A stretch of DNA of 64,000 nucleotides from Algihabitans albus (lineage in GTDB: Bacteria; Pseudomonadota; Alphaproteobacteria; Kiloniellales; DSM-21159). The stretch covers positions 124,001-188,000 of the forward strand of contig NZ_QXNY01000003.1 in NCBI RefSeq assembly GCF_003572205.1, given 5' to 3'. How positions within the stretch are numbered: position 1 is the first letter of the stretch; every line of letters starts with the position of its first letter. A program made the position numbers and the translations under genes. A model generated the notes under the pieces. That model was given only the letters and a program-made list of their open reading frames with translations, was not told the origin of the DNA and ran no database searches. This document shows, one piece after another, positions 29,190 through 37,759 of the stretch.

Positions 29190-30607
29190 GCTGCGGCCGG
29201 CCGGTCCAGCAAGCCAAGTCGCTCCCGCAGAACGAAGCGGAGCGTCAGCCCGACGGCGGCGGCCGCCAGCCCGACAGCCAGGCCCATCCAGACGCCGACC
29301 CCGTCCAGCCCCAACGGAAAGGCGAAGACCCAGGCCGCACCGAATCCCACGACCCAGTAGCTGAGGACGGCAATGACCAGCGGCCAGGCCGTGTCCGAGA
29401 GCCCCCGCAGAGAGGACACCATGGCGACCTGCGCACCGTCGACCAGTTGGAAGACCGCGGCAACCAGCAGGAAGTTGACGGCCAGAACGAAGACCGGTCC
29501 ATCGATCGGGCTGCCGGACTCCAGAAACAGTCCGACGATGGCCTCCGGCGCGAACCACATGACGAGCGCGGCGGCACCGGTGGTGACACCCGCCAGCAGC
29601 ATAGCCATCCAGCCGGCCCGCCGCACGCCTGCGCGGTCGCCGGCTCCGAAGCGCTGACCGACCCGAACCTGTGCGGCCTGACCGATGCCCAGCGGCACCA
29701 TGAAGGCCACCGACGCGACCTGAATGGCCACTGCATGGGCTGCCAGTTCCAAAGTTCCGATCAGCCCCATCAGCAGCTGACAGGCGCCGAACAAACCGCT
29801 TTCGGCGATCAAAGTGACGCCGACAGGCAGGCCGATCCGCCAGATCTCCCGATAGCGCTGCCAGTCGGGCCGCCAGAAACGGACGAAGACGTGATAGCGG
29901 CGAAACTCCCGATCGCGCAGCACAACCGCGACCAGCCACGCGAAGAGACCGACCCAGATCAAAGATGTCGCCCAGGCCGCACCGGCGATTCCCAAGGCCG
30001 GAACGCCCAGCGCCCCGTGGATCAGGAGGTAGTCCAAGGGCACGTTGACGACCGCGCCGGCGATCAGGCCGATCATCACGGTATTGGGGCGCGAGAGCGC
30101 CGACACGAAGAAACGCAATACCAGAAAACCAAAACTGAAAGGCAGACTCCAGACGATGGCGCGCAAGTAAGGCTCGGCCAACGCCACAACCTTCGGGTCC
30201 TGCCCCGTCAGCAAGAGCAGATCGCCGCCGAACCAGAGCGCCAGCGCGGCCGGCGGCACCAGCGTGATCGCAACCCAGAAACCCTGCCGGATCGAGCGGC
30301 GCACACCCTTGAAGTTGCGCGCGCCGCGCGCCTGGCTGGCCAAGGAGGCCGAGGCGATCAGGACGCCCAGACAAAAGAGCCAGATGTTGAAGTAAAGCAT
30401 GAAGGCCAGTGAGCCCGCCGCCAGATGCGTTGGACCGAGCGGCGCGATCATCAGAACGTCGGTGACCGACATGGCGATCAGACCGAGCTGGCCGGCGATC
30501 AGCGGCAAGGCGAGCTTCACCATGGCCCTGGCTTCGAAAAGCCAGGGGCCAAGGCCGGCCGCGCGTTCAGGCGCAGCCGGCGAGGGAGTGGACGCCGCGA
30601 CGGTCAT
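29186..30607 (-). CDS. MATE-family multidrug efflux transporter
   Basis: 473 residues with twelve hydrophobic segments in two MatE repeats. LALPLIAGQLGLIAMSVTDV at about 34-53 opens the first repeat; WRIGLPVGVTLIAESGLFGA in mid-protein opens the second. MATE proteins export cationic compounds in exchange for Na+ or H+. The ATG at 30607 has no strong ribosome site. It is translationally coupled to tlyA through a 4-base overlap, and dxs lies upstream on the same strand after 163 bases. Confidence 0.94.
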   Translation of the reverse strand: MTVAASTPSPAAPERAAGLGPWLFEARAMVKLALPLIAGQLGLIAMSVTDVLMIAPLGPTHLAAGSLAFMLYFNIWLFCLGVLIASASLASQARGARNFKGVRRSIRQGFWVAITLVPPAALALWFGGDLLLLTGQDPKVVALAEPYLRAIVWSLPFSFGFLVLRFFVSALSRPNTVMIGLIAGAVVNVPLDYLLIHGALGVPALGIAGAAWATSLIWVGLFAWLVAVVLRDREFRRYHVFVRFWRPDWQRYREIWRIGLPVGVTLIAESGLFGACQLLMGLIGTLELAAHAVAIQVASVAFMVPLGIGQAAQVRVGQRFGAGDRAGVRRAGWMAMLLAGVTTGAAALVMWFAPEAIVGLFLESGSPIDGPVFVLAVNFLLVAAVFQLVDGAQVAMVSSLRGLSDTAWPLVIAVLSYWVVGFGAAWVFAFPLGLDGVGVWMGLAVGLAAAAVGLTLRFVLRERLGLLDRPAAA

Positions 30608-30770
30608 GGGACCTGAGACTATGGGCGAATCAACGCCGGGTCGAAAGACGGAGGCGTGGCAGGGCTGCTATGCGGTCGAACGCCAGAGCAGGAGCCTCTG
30701 AGACGGGCGGCGCAGGCACCATTTGCCGCAATCGCCCCGACGCGAGGCGGGCGGCGTCGCCCGGTGTGTG

Positions 30771-32702
30771 CTACGCCCTAGCCGGGCGAACTTCCGTATC
30801 GTTGTAGCCGAGCGCGGTCAGCGCCGTGGCGACGATGTCGGAGGCGGCGAGGCCGGCCCAAGCCATCTGCTCGTCGGGCTTGCCATGATCGATGAAACGG
30901 TCCGGCAGGCACATGGGGCGCACCTTCACACCGGATTCCAGGATCCCCTGACGTGCCAGTGAATGGAAGCAGTAGCTGGCGAAGCCGCCGACCGCGCCTT
31001 CCTCGATGGTGATCAGCACCTCGTGCTCGCTGGCCAGGCGCCGCAGCAGGTCTTCGTCCAGCGGCTTGGCGAAACGCGCATCGGCTACGGTCGTGCTGAG
31101 CCCCTTGGCGGCCAGTTCGTCGGCGGCGGTCAGAGCGTCCTTCAGGCGCGTGCCGTAGCTGAGGATCGCAACCTTGGTGCCTTCCTTGACGATCCGGCCC
31201 TTGCCGATCTGCAGCGGCGTGCCGCGCTCCGGCAAGGGCACGCCGATGCCTTCTCCGCGTGGGTAGCGCAAGGCCGAGGGGCGATCGTCGATGGCCACCT
31301 GAGTCGCGACCATGTGCATCAGTTCCGCCTCGTCGGAGGCCCCCATCAACACGAAATCGGGCAAGCACCCCAGATAGGCGATGTCGTAAGAGCCCTGATG
31401 GGTCACGCCGTCCGCCCCAACCATGCCGGCACGGTCGAGCACGAAGCGCACGGGCAGCTTCTGGATCGCAACGTCGTGCACCACCTGGTCGTAGGCACGC
31501 TGCAGGAAGGTGGAATAGATCGCCGCGAAAGGCACGAAACCTTCGCAAGCCAGGCCAGCACAGAAAGTGACGGCATGCTGTTCGGCGATTCCGACATCGA
31601 AGGTGCGGTCGGGGAAACGATCGCCGAACTTGTTGAGGCCGGTTCCCGAGGGCATGGCCGCAGTCACAGCCACCACCTTGTCGTTGTCCTCGGCCTCCTT
31701 GATCAGGGCGTCGGCGAAAACTGAGGTATAGGCTGGCGCCTTGGGCTGGGGCTTGGCCTGCTTGCCCGTGATGACGTCGAACTTGGCAACGCCGTGGTAC
31801 TTGTCGGCCGCCGCTTCGGCCGGCGCATAGCCCTTGCCCTTCTGGGTTACGGCATGGATCAGCACGGGGCCGGCGAAGTCGGTATCGCGGACGTTCTTCA
31901 GAACCGGGATCAGATGCTCCAGGTTATGACCGTCGAGCGGCCCGATGTAGAAGAAGCCCAACTCCTCGAACAGCGTACCCCCGGTCACCAGTGTACGCGC
32001 GTACTCTTCGGCCCGCTTGGCGGTCGCCTGAAGTCCGCGGGGCAGCCGCTCGGCCAGATGCTTGCCCCAGTGGCGGACCGACTGGAACGACTTTGAGCTG
32101 ACGATCTGCGACAGATAGCTGCTCATGGCGCCGGCGGGCGGCGCGATGGACATGTCGTTGTCGTTGAGGATCACGACCAGACGCGTGTCGCGGGCTCCGG
32201 CATTATTCATCGCCTCGTAGGCCATGCCGGCCGACATGGCGCCGTCCCCGATCACCGAAATCACATGGTTCCTGGCGCCCTTGTAGTCACGCGCCACAGC
32301 GTAGCCCAGACCGGCGGAAATCGAGGTCGAGGAATGCGCCGCTCCGAAGGGGTCGTATTCACTTTCGGTTCGGTTGGTGAAACCCGAGAGCCCTCCGGTC
32401 TGGCGTAGAGTGCGGATCCTGTCGCGCCGTCCGGTCAGGATTTTATGCGGGTAGCACTGATGGCTCACGTCCCAGATCAGCTTATCGTCGGGCGTGTTGA
32501 AGACATAGTGCAGCGCGACCGTCAGCTCCACGACCCCGAGACCGGCGCCCAAGTGGCCACCGGTGTGGGAGACGGCGTCGATCATCTCGATGCGGAGTTC
32601 GTCCGCGAGCTGACGAAGTTGGCTTTCGTTCAACTCTCGCAACTCGGCCGGGGTGGGAACCTGATCCAGCAACGGGGTCTTGCTCTCGCCTGACACGCTC
32701 AC
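30771..32702 (-). CDS. dxs: 1-deoxy-D-xylulose-5-phosphate synthase
   Basis: 643 residues, family length. This thiamine-diphosphate enzyme condenses pyruvate and glyceraldehyde 3-phosphate, the first step of the MEP isoprenoid pathway. Visible are [20 protein letters not shown], the thiamine motif [38 protein letters not shown] and the C-terminal [16 protein letters not shown] at 32702 is chosen: AGAGGA lies 5 bases upstream and [15 protein letters not shown] is a normal N terminus, while the longer reading has no support. xseB lies 195 bases upstream; the ispA gene often found between them is absent. Confidence 0.97.
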   Translation of the reverse strand: MSVSGESKTPLLDQVPTPAELRELNESQLRQLADELRIEMIDAVSHTGGHLGAGLGVVELTVALHYVFNTPDDKLIWDVSHQCYPHKILTGRRDRIRTLRQTGGLSGFTNRTESEYDPFGAAHSSTSISAGLGYAVARDYKGARNHVISVIGDGAMSAGMAYEAMNNAGARDTRLVVILNDNDMSIAPPAGAMSSYLSQIVSSKSFQSVRHWGKHLAERLPRGLQATAKRAEEYARTLVTGGTLFEELGFFYIGPLDGHNLEHLIPVLKNVRDTDFAGPVLIHAVTQKGKGYAPAEAAADKYHGVAKFDVITGKQAKPQPKAPAYTSVFADALIKEAEDNDKVVAVTAAMPSGTGLNKFGDRFPDRTFDVGIAEQHAVTFCAGLACEGFVPFAAIYSTFLQRAYDQVVHDVAIQKLPVRFVLDRAGMVGADGVTHQGSYDIAYLGCLPDFVLMGASDEAELMHMVATQVAIDDRPSALRYPRGEGIGVPLPERGTPLQIGKGRIVKEGTKVAILSYGTRLKDALTAADELAAKGLSTTVADARFAKPLDEDLLRRLASEHEVLITIEEGAVGGFASYCFHSLARQGILESGVKVRPMCLPDRFIDHGKPDEQMAWAGLAASDIVATALTALGYNDTEVRPARA

Positions 32703-32798
32703 GCTCGTCCTCTTTTCTTTTCTATTCCCCCGGCGCCATCGAAGACGCGACGGCGGACAAGCGAGAAAGGTCCGACTTCGTAAGAAAAAGGTCAAGCC

Positions 32799-32829
32799 CG
32801 CGTGTTTTATGGATTCTATCTAACACGCG
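32799..32829. repeat. Inverted repeat between xseB and dxs
   Basis: CGCGTGTT (32799-32806) and AACACGCG (32822-32829) are perfect reverse complements around a 15-base loop. On the minus strand it is followed after about nine bases by CCTTTTTCTT. It may be a weak terminator or attenuator between the two genes. Confidence 0.45.
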
Positions 32830-32897
32830 CGTCGTTTCGACCCTTTTCCGCACCAACGCCTCGTTCCGCATCTCACCGGATGCGGCGTCGCGGCGGC

Positions 32898-33167
32898 TCA
32901 GCTTCCCTCGAAAGGCTCGCCGCGCGCTGCTCCGTCCGGACCCAGCGCGATCATCTCGATCTTGGCCTGAGCCTCTCGCAACTTCGCTTCGCAATGGGCC
33001 TTCAGGTGCGCTCCACGCTCGTAAGCATCGATGGCTTGATCGAGCTGACCTTCGCCCGACTCCAACCGGCTTACGATCTGGCGCAGCTCTTCCAGCGCCT
33101 CCTCGAAGGACATCTGAGCTATCTCGCTTGGCACCTGGGGTGCCTGCTGTCCGGCAGCTTCGGCCAT
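32898..33167 (-). CDS. xseB: Exodeoxyribonuclease VII small subunit
   Basis: 89 residues, the coiled-coil small subunit that binds XseA in exonuclease VII. The conserved core SFEEALEELRQIVSRLESGE at about 19-38 is followed by LDQAIDAYERGAHLKAHCEA and a short Gly/Pro-rich tail. The start at 33167 (MAEAAGQQAPQVPSE) is chosen since the 49 upstream codons in this frame are unlike the family; AGAGGA lies three bases before it, rather close. xseA is not in this window. Confidence 0.93.
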   Translation of the reverse strand: MAEAAGQQAPQVPSEIAQMSFEEALEELRQIVSRLESGEGQLDQAIDAYERGAHLKAHCEAKLREAQAKIEMIALGPDGAARGEPFEGS

Positions 33168-33341
33168 CGGTCCTCTGTCTATACTTTGTTTCAACGCTGT
33201 TTTACCGGTCGCAGTCTGTAGCACGTGGAGCGCGCTGCTGTCTGCGAGATTGGCCTTGGCCGGACGTGGCGCGTAAAGTGTCAATTCAGAGCCAATTCGA
33301 GGGCTGCCGCTCAAAAGCAGCGGGACGAAGGAGAGTAAAGA

Positions 33342-34034
33342 GTGAGGGCGTTCCAGAGTTTAATCTGTCTCGCTGCCGCGCTGCTGCTGACCGCCTGCGC
33401 CGGAGATCTGTCGGCACGCTATGGGCAGACCGTGCTGGAACGGGTGGCTCCAGACACACCCGCTCCGGACTCGCTGGTCTACTGCAGCGGCCATGGTTGC
33501 GCCGAACGGCACACTTTCGGCTTTTCGTCTTCGGAATGGCAGGCAATCGCCGGGCACTTCGAACCGCCGCCGGTCGGTCCGGAAGATGAGCGGCGGCGGT
33601 TGGCCGAGGCCGCGGCGACCTTCGAAACGATCGCCGGGCAGCACACCGATACCGGCGGCGACGAGGCGAGAACCTTCGCCGGCTTCGGCAGCAAGGGGCA
33701 GCTCGACTGCATCGATGAAGCCGTGAACATGACCCAACTGGCCCGATTGCTCGCGGCAGAGGACTTGCTGCGCTACCACACGCCGGGCCTGCCGGTACAG
33801 CGGGGCAACTTCATCGATAGCTGGCCGCACTACGCCGCGAGCCTGCACGAAGAGGCGAGCGGACAAAGCTACGTGCTTGACGGCTGGTATAGGGATAACG
33901 GCGAACCGGCGCTGGTCCTGCCGACCAAGGTCTGGCGCGCCGGGATCGACGAACCGCTGCTGGCTTGCCTCCGCACCACCGAAACACGGGGCGCCGAAGC
34001 ATCCGAGAACGCCGCGCTTTGCTACGGCGGCTAA
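33342..34034 (+). CDS. Putative lipoprotein of unknown function (230 aa)
   Basis: 230 residues with a lipoprotein signal peptide: MRAFQSLICLAAALLLTACA, lipobox LTAC with Cys19 as the lipidation site. The mature part has paired cysteines (CSGHGC near 48-53, single ones in QLDCIDEAVNMTQL and near the end) that could form disulfides in the periplasm, and WPHYAASLHEEASGQSYVLD as a conserved-looking core. I do not recognise the family. GTG start at 33342, with AAGGAGAG upstream. It converges on the deacetylase gene with a single base between the stops. Confidence 0.78.
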   Translation: MRAFQSLICLAAALLLTACAGDLSARYGQTVLERVAPDTPAPDSLVYCSGHGCAERHTFGFSSSEWQAIAGHFEPPPVGPEDERRRLAEAAATFETIAGQHTDTGGDEARTFAGFGSKGQLDCIDEAVNMTQLARLLAAEDLLRYHTPGLPVQRGNFIDSWPHYAASLHEEASGQSYVLDGWYRDNGEPALVLPTKVWRAGIDEPLLACLRTTETRGAEASENAALCYGG

Positions 34035-34035
34035 G

Positions 34036-34974
34036 TTACTTCGGGCCCGCTTCCATCAGCGCCGTCACATGCGCGGCGGCGGAGCGCGCCAAACCCTCGA
34101 GGTCGTAACCGCCCTCTAGCGTCGAAACGACCCGGCCCCGCGCCGCATGCTCCGCCACGTGGAGAATCTCCGTGGTGGCCCAGGCGAAGTCTTCCTCGGT
34201 GAAATTCAACCCGGCCAGAGGGTCCGCATAATGTGCATCGAACCCGGCTGAAACGATGACGAAATCGGGGTCGAAGGCCCGCAATCGGGGAATCACCACC
34301 TTGCGGTAGATCTCCCGGAACTCTTCGGAGCCGGCGCCGGGCGCCAGCGGGATATTGACGATATTGCCGTGGGCGCCGCGCTCGCTGGCCGTGCCGCTGC
34401 CCGGATAGAGCGGCATCTGATGACTGCAGAACAGCATCAGGTCCGGGTCGTTCCAGAAAGCGGCCTGAGTGCCGTTGCCATGGTGTACGTCGAAATCGAC
34501 GACGGCGATCCGGTGCACCCTGTGGGCCGTGCGCGCGTGAAGGGCGCCGATGGCGGCGTTCGAAAAGACGCAGAAGCCCATGGCGCGATCGGGCTCCGCG
34601 TGATGACCGGGCGGGCGGATCGCGCAGAAAGCGTTGTCCGCCTCTCCGGCCATCACCGCATCCACCGCCGCCGTGACGGCGCCTGCCGCGCGCAGGGCCG
34701 CCTCGCCGGAGGCCGCGGAGACGACCGTATCGCCATCCAGATGCGCCGTACCGCTGGCTGGGACCGCGGCAAAGACAGCTTCGACGTACTCCGGCGGATG
34801 CACCAGCTCGATCTGCGCGCGATCGGCCAAGGGTGCTTCCCGCCGCTCAAGTGACTCGAACAGAGGATCGTCGAGGGCACTGAGAACGGCCTGCAAACGA
34901 GCAGGCCGCTCAGGGTGACCGGGGCCCGTGTCATGCTCGGCACAGATCGGATGGCTGTATAAGAGGGTGGTCAT
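34036..34974 (-). CDS. Histone deacetylase family protein (acetylpolyamine/acetoin-type amidohydrolase)
   Basis: 312-residue zinc hydrolase of the arginase/deacetylase fold. HDTGPGHPERPARLQAVLSA is at the N terminus, the His-His pair occurs in RPPGHHAEPDRAMGFC, and zinc ligands in VVDFDVHHGNGTQAAFW and SAGFDAHYADPLAGL. The last part GGYDLEGLARS carries the catalytic tyrosine. Bacterial members deacetylate acetylpolyamines or similar amides. Start at 34974 (MTTLLYSHPICAEHD) fits the family; the longer reading extends into the divergent region upstream of dcd. Confidence 0.94.
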   Translation of the reverse strand: MTTLLYSHPICAEHDTGPGHPERPARLQAVLSALDDPLFESLERREAPLADRAQIELVHPPEYVEAVFAAVPASGTAHLDGDTVVSAASGEAALRAAGAVTAAVDAVMAGEADNAFCAIRPPGHHAEPDRAMGFCVFSNAAIGALHARTAHRVHRIAVVDFDVHHGNGTQAAFWNDPDLMLFCSHQMPLYPGSGTASERGAHGNIVNIPLAPGAGSEEFREIYRKVVIPRLRAFDPDFVIVSAGFDAHYADPLAGLNFTEEDFAWATTEILHVAEHAARGRVVSTLEGGYDLEGLARSAAAHVTALMEAGPK

Positions 34975-35143
34975 GAGGTGGGATGCCGCCTTTTCCGCGT
35001 ATTCGATCGCGTTCTTTCGCAGCAGCTTACGCGATGGTCGTGCGGCGAAACAAACCTCGTTTCGCACGGCTCGTGACAGCCCGATTGTGACGACTCTGCC
35101 GGGCTGCTACAGGGGACCGCAGTCGGAGGAGAAAGAGTTCCAC

Positions 35144-36316
35144 ATGGCCGAGGCCACTACAGCAGCATCGTCGCAGTCCACGCCGCGCGGCGCCGGTATC
35201 TTACCGGCTCAGGCGATCCGCGAGCTGATCGCAACCGGCGAGATCGCGGCGGCGGACGCCGACTGCGAAGCCGATCTGCTGGCCCAGGTTCAACCGGCCA
35301 GCCTCGACCTCCAACTCGGCTCCGTGGCCTATCGAGTGCGGGCCAGCTTCCTGCCCGGCAAGGGCCGCGCAGTGGCCGAGCTGGTCGACGACCTGTCGAT
35401 GCACAGGATCGACCTCACTGCCGGAGCCGTCCTCGAGGTCGGGTGCGTCTACATCGTTCCCTTGATGGAGCGCTTGACCTTGTCCAGCCGGATCGCCGGC
35501 ATCGCCAATCCGAAGTCCTCGACCGGCCGGCTCAACGTCTTCACGCGACTGATCTGCGACGGTGCAACCTCTTTCGACAAGGTGCCTGAAGGCTACGAGG
35601 GGCCGCTCTACGCGGAAATCGCGCCGAACGCCTTTTCCATCCTGGTGCAGAGGGGCACTGCCCTGAACCAGCTCCGGCTGATCCGCGGCTCACCGGGTGT
35701 CCGGGATGCCGCTCTCGCCCGGCTCCATGCCGAGGTCGGACTGATCGGCGACGAAGCGGAAGCGGTGATCGATCGCGGTTTGATGTTTACGGTGGACCTC
35801 ACCGGCCGGGCAGGCGGCCTAGGCAGCGAGGGCCTGATCGGCTTTCGGGCCAAGCGTCACGCCGATGTGATCGACGTCGCAAGGATCGGCCACTACGACC
35901 CGAGGGAATTCTGGGATCCGATCTCGGCCAGTCGCGGCAATCGCCTGATCCTGGACCCGAACGAATTTTATATTCTGGCCTCGAGCGAGGCGGTGCGCAT
36001 CCCGCCGACTCATGCCGCCGAGATGGTTGCCTACGATGTCCAGGTCGGGGAGTTCCGGGTCCACTATGCCGGCTTCTTCGACCCCGGGTTCGGCTGGGAG
36101 GCCGAGTCTCTCATCCAGGACAAGGGAACGCGCGCCGTCTTGGAGGTGCGCAGCCACGAAGTTCCCTTCATGCTCGAAGACGGTCAACCGGTCGGCCGTC
36201 TGGTCTACGACCGCTTGGTCGCACCGCCGGACCAACTCTATGGCGCCGGCATCGGTTCATCCTACCATGCCCAGGGTCTCACCCTCTCAAAGCACTTTCA
36301 GCCCTGGTCCGAGTAG
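35144..36316 (+). CDS. dcd: 2'-deoxycytidine 5'-triphosphate deaminase, long form
   Basis: 390 residues, about twice the length of the E. coli-type Dcd, matching the long 2'-deoxycytidine 5'-triphosphate deaminase family of alphaproteobacteria. Two dUTPase-like repeats are visible: QPASLDLQLGSVAYRVRASF with IAGIANPKSSTGRLNVFTRL in the first half, and RLILDPNEFYILASSEAVRI with GFFDPGFGW in the second. It makes dUTP from dCTP for thymidylate synthesis. ATG at 35144 follows GGAGGAGAAAGAG. It is divergent from the deacetylase gene with a 169-base shared promoter region. Confidence 0.9.
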   Translation: MAEATTAASSQSTPRGAGILPAQAIRELIATGEIAAADADCEADLLAQVQPASLDLQLGSVAYRVRASFLPGKGRAVAELVDDLSMHRIDLTAGAVLEVGCVYIVPLMERLTLSSRIAGIANPKSSTGRLNVFTRLICDGATSFDKVPEGYEGPLYAEIAPNAFSILVQRGTALNQLRLIRGSPGVRDAALARLHAEVGLIGDEAEAVIDRGLMFTVDLTGRAGGLGSEGLIGFRAKRHADVIDVARIGHYDPREFWDPISASRGNRLILDPNEFYILASSEAVRIPPTHAAEMVAYDVQVGEFRVHYAGFFDPGFGWEAESLIQDKGTRAVLEVRSHEVPFMLEDGQPVGRLVYDRLVAPPDQLYGAGIGSSYHAQGLTLSKHFQPWSE

Positions 36317-36498
36317 CCCCACCCGTGATTTCAGGCAGCCGATTCCCGGTCTTCCGCCCGATCCGACCTTCTTTGCCGCCGACTTGAAGTCTGGCGCGAG
36401 GGAGTATCACCCGGTACTCTGCGTATAAATTAGCAGACAGCCTGCCGGTGCGTGACGACGGCACCGTTTGCTCTAGCATGCGAAGCTGGGCGCGCAAG

Positions 36499-36526
36499 CT
36501 CGGCCTTTTTTTATGCCGAGGCCGAG
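36499..36526. repeat. Hairpin in the leader of the RND operon
   Basis: CTCGGCC (36499-36505) pairs with GGCCGAG (36520-36526), the loop starting with seven T. It lies 24 bases before the adaptor start codon. Either a terminator-like end of dcd transcripts or a leader structure. Confidence 0.35.
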
Positions 36527-36550
36527 GAGGCCGAGGCAAGGAGAGTCAAC

Positions 36551-37741
36551 GTGAGCGTAAGGGTACGAAAGAGCGTTCTTGCCCTTCCACTGTTGCTCGG
36601 CTTCGCCGTCGCGGGCGGTCCATTCATGCCTTCCGCAGCGGCGCAAGGCGGTCCGCCAGCCTCGCCAGTGCATGTCGATGAGGTGGTGCGCGCGCCTTTG
36701 TCGCAGACTGCGCCAGCCATCGGGCGGGTCGTGGCCCGCAAGGCGGGCCCCGTGGCGACGCGGATCGATGGCGCGGTCGCGGAATATCTGGTCGAGGTCG
36801 GCGACAGGGTGAACGACGGCCAGCCGCTGGCCTTGATCGACGATGCGGTCCTGGCGGCGCAACGCGAGCTGGCAGCGGCCCAGTTGAGCGAGGCGGAGGC
36901 GTTGATCGCCACCCGTCGCGCCGGCATCACCCTGGCCGAACAAGAGATGCGCCGCATCGAGGGTCTGCGCAGCTCGGCGGCCTTCAGCCAGGCTCGCTAC
37001 GACGACCAGCGTCAGACCGTCGCTATCGCCCGCGCCGAACTGAATGAGGCCGAAAGCGCCGTCGCCTCGGCCGGCGCGGAACTGGAATTGGCCGAACTCA
37101 ACGTTTACTACGCCGAGGTGCGCGCGCCCTACGCCGGCGTGGTGACCGAGCGGCACAGCGAGGCCGGCGCCTACCTGCGAACGGGCGAGCCGGTCGTTTC
37201 GCTGGTCGCGGTCACGGAGCTGGAAATCGAGGTGGAAGTTCCCTTCATGCGCTTGGGTGGCCTTACGCCAGGTACACAGGTCAACGTGCAACTGGCCGAT
37301 CGTTCGATGCACACTGCGGTCGTACGTGCCGTGATTCCCAACGAGGATCCACGTACGCGTACGCGCCCGGTCCGTCTGCTGCCGCAGTTCGGAAGCGTCG
37401 ATACGCCCCTGGCCCCCGGGCAGAGCGTGACCGTGCAGGTCCCGGTCGGCACGGCCCGCGAAATCGTGAGTGTCGCGAAGGACGCCATCTTGCCGCGAGG
37501 GGGAGGTGGCCAGCAGATCTTCGTGTTCGAGGAAGGCCAGGCCAACCTGCGCGACGTCGATCTCGGGGTCGCGGTGGGCAATCGCTTCGAGGTCTTGGAG
37601 GGGCTGCAGGTCGGCGACCTGGTGGTGGTGCGCGGTAACGAGAGACTGCGCGACGGCCAGGCTGTGATCCCGGTCAACCTCGACGCCGAGGGCGGACCGC
37701 AGTCAGCCCCCAATACCGCCCAGACCGATAACCAGGGCTAG
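36551..37741 (+). CDS. RND efflux periplasmic adaptor subunit
   Basis: 396 residues. A signal peptide (about 1-31, LALPLLLGFAVAGG to SAAAQ) leads to a membrane-fusion protein with biotinyl-lipoyl-like halves: VATRIDGAVAEYLVEVGDRV near 80 and APYAGVVTERHSEAGAYLRT near 205, separated by a coiled coil of alternating Ala/Glu/Arg (about 115-185). Then come the beta-barrel and membrane-proximal domains, with VPVGTAREIVSVAKDAILPR. It links the inner-membrane pump to an outer-membrane channel not encoded here. GTG at 36551 has AAGGAG six bases upstream and opens the signal peptide. The pump gene follows after 18 bases. Confidence 0.93.
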   Translation: MSVRVRKSVLALPLLLGFAVAGGPFMPSAAAQGGPPASPVHVDEVVRAPLSQTAPAIGRVVARKAGPVATRIDGAVAEYLVEVGDRVNDGQPLALIDDAVLAAQRELAAAQLSEAEALIATRRAGITLAEQEMRRIEGLRSSAAFSQARYDDQRQTVAIARAELNEAESAVASAGAELELAELNVYYAEVRAPYAGVVTERHSEAGAYLRTGEPVVSLVAVTELEIEVEVPFMRLGGLTPGTQVNVQLADRSMHTAVVRAVIPNEDPRTRTRPVRLLPQFGSVDTPLAPGQSVTVQVPVGTAREIVSVAKDAILPRGGGGQQIFVFEEGQANLRDVDLGVAVGNRFEVLEGLQVGDLVVVRGNERLRDGQAVIPVNLDAEGGPQSAPNTAQTDNQG

Positions 37742-37759
37742 GCGGAGTTCGGCGCGGCC

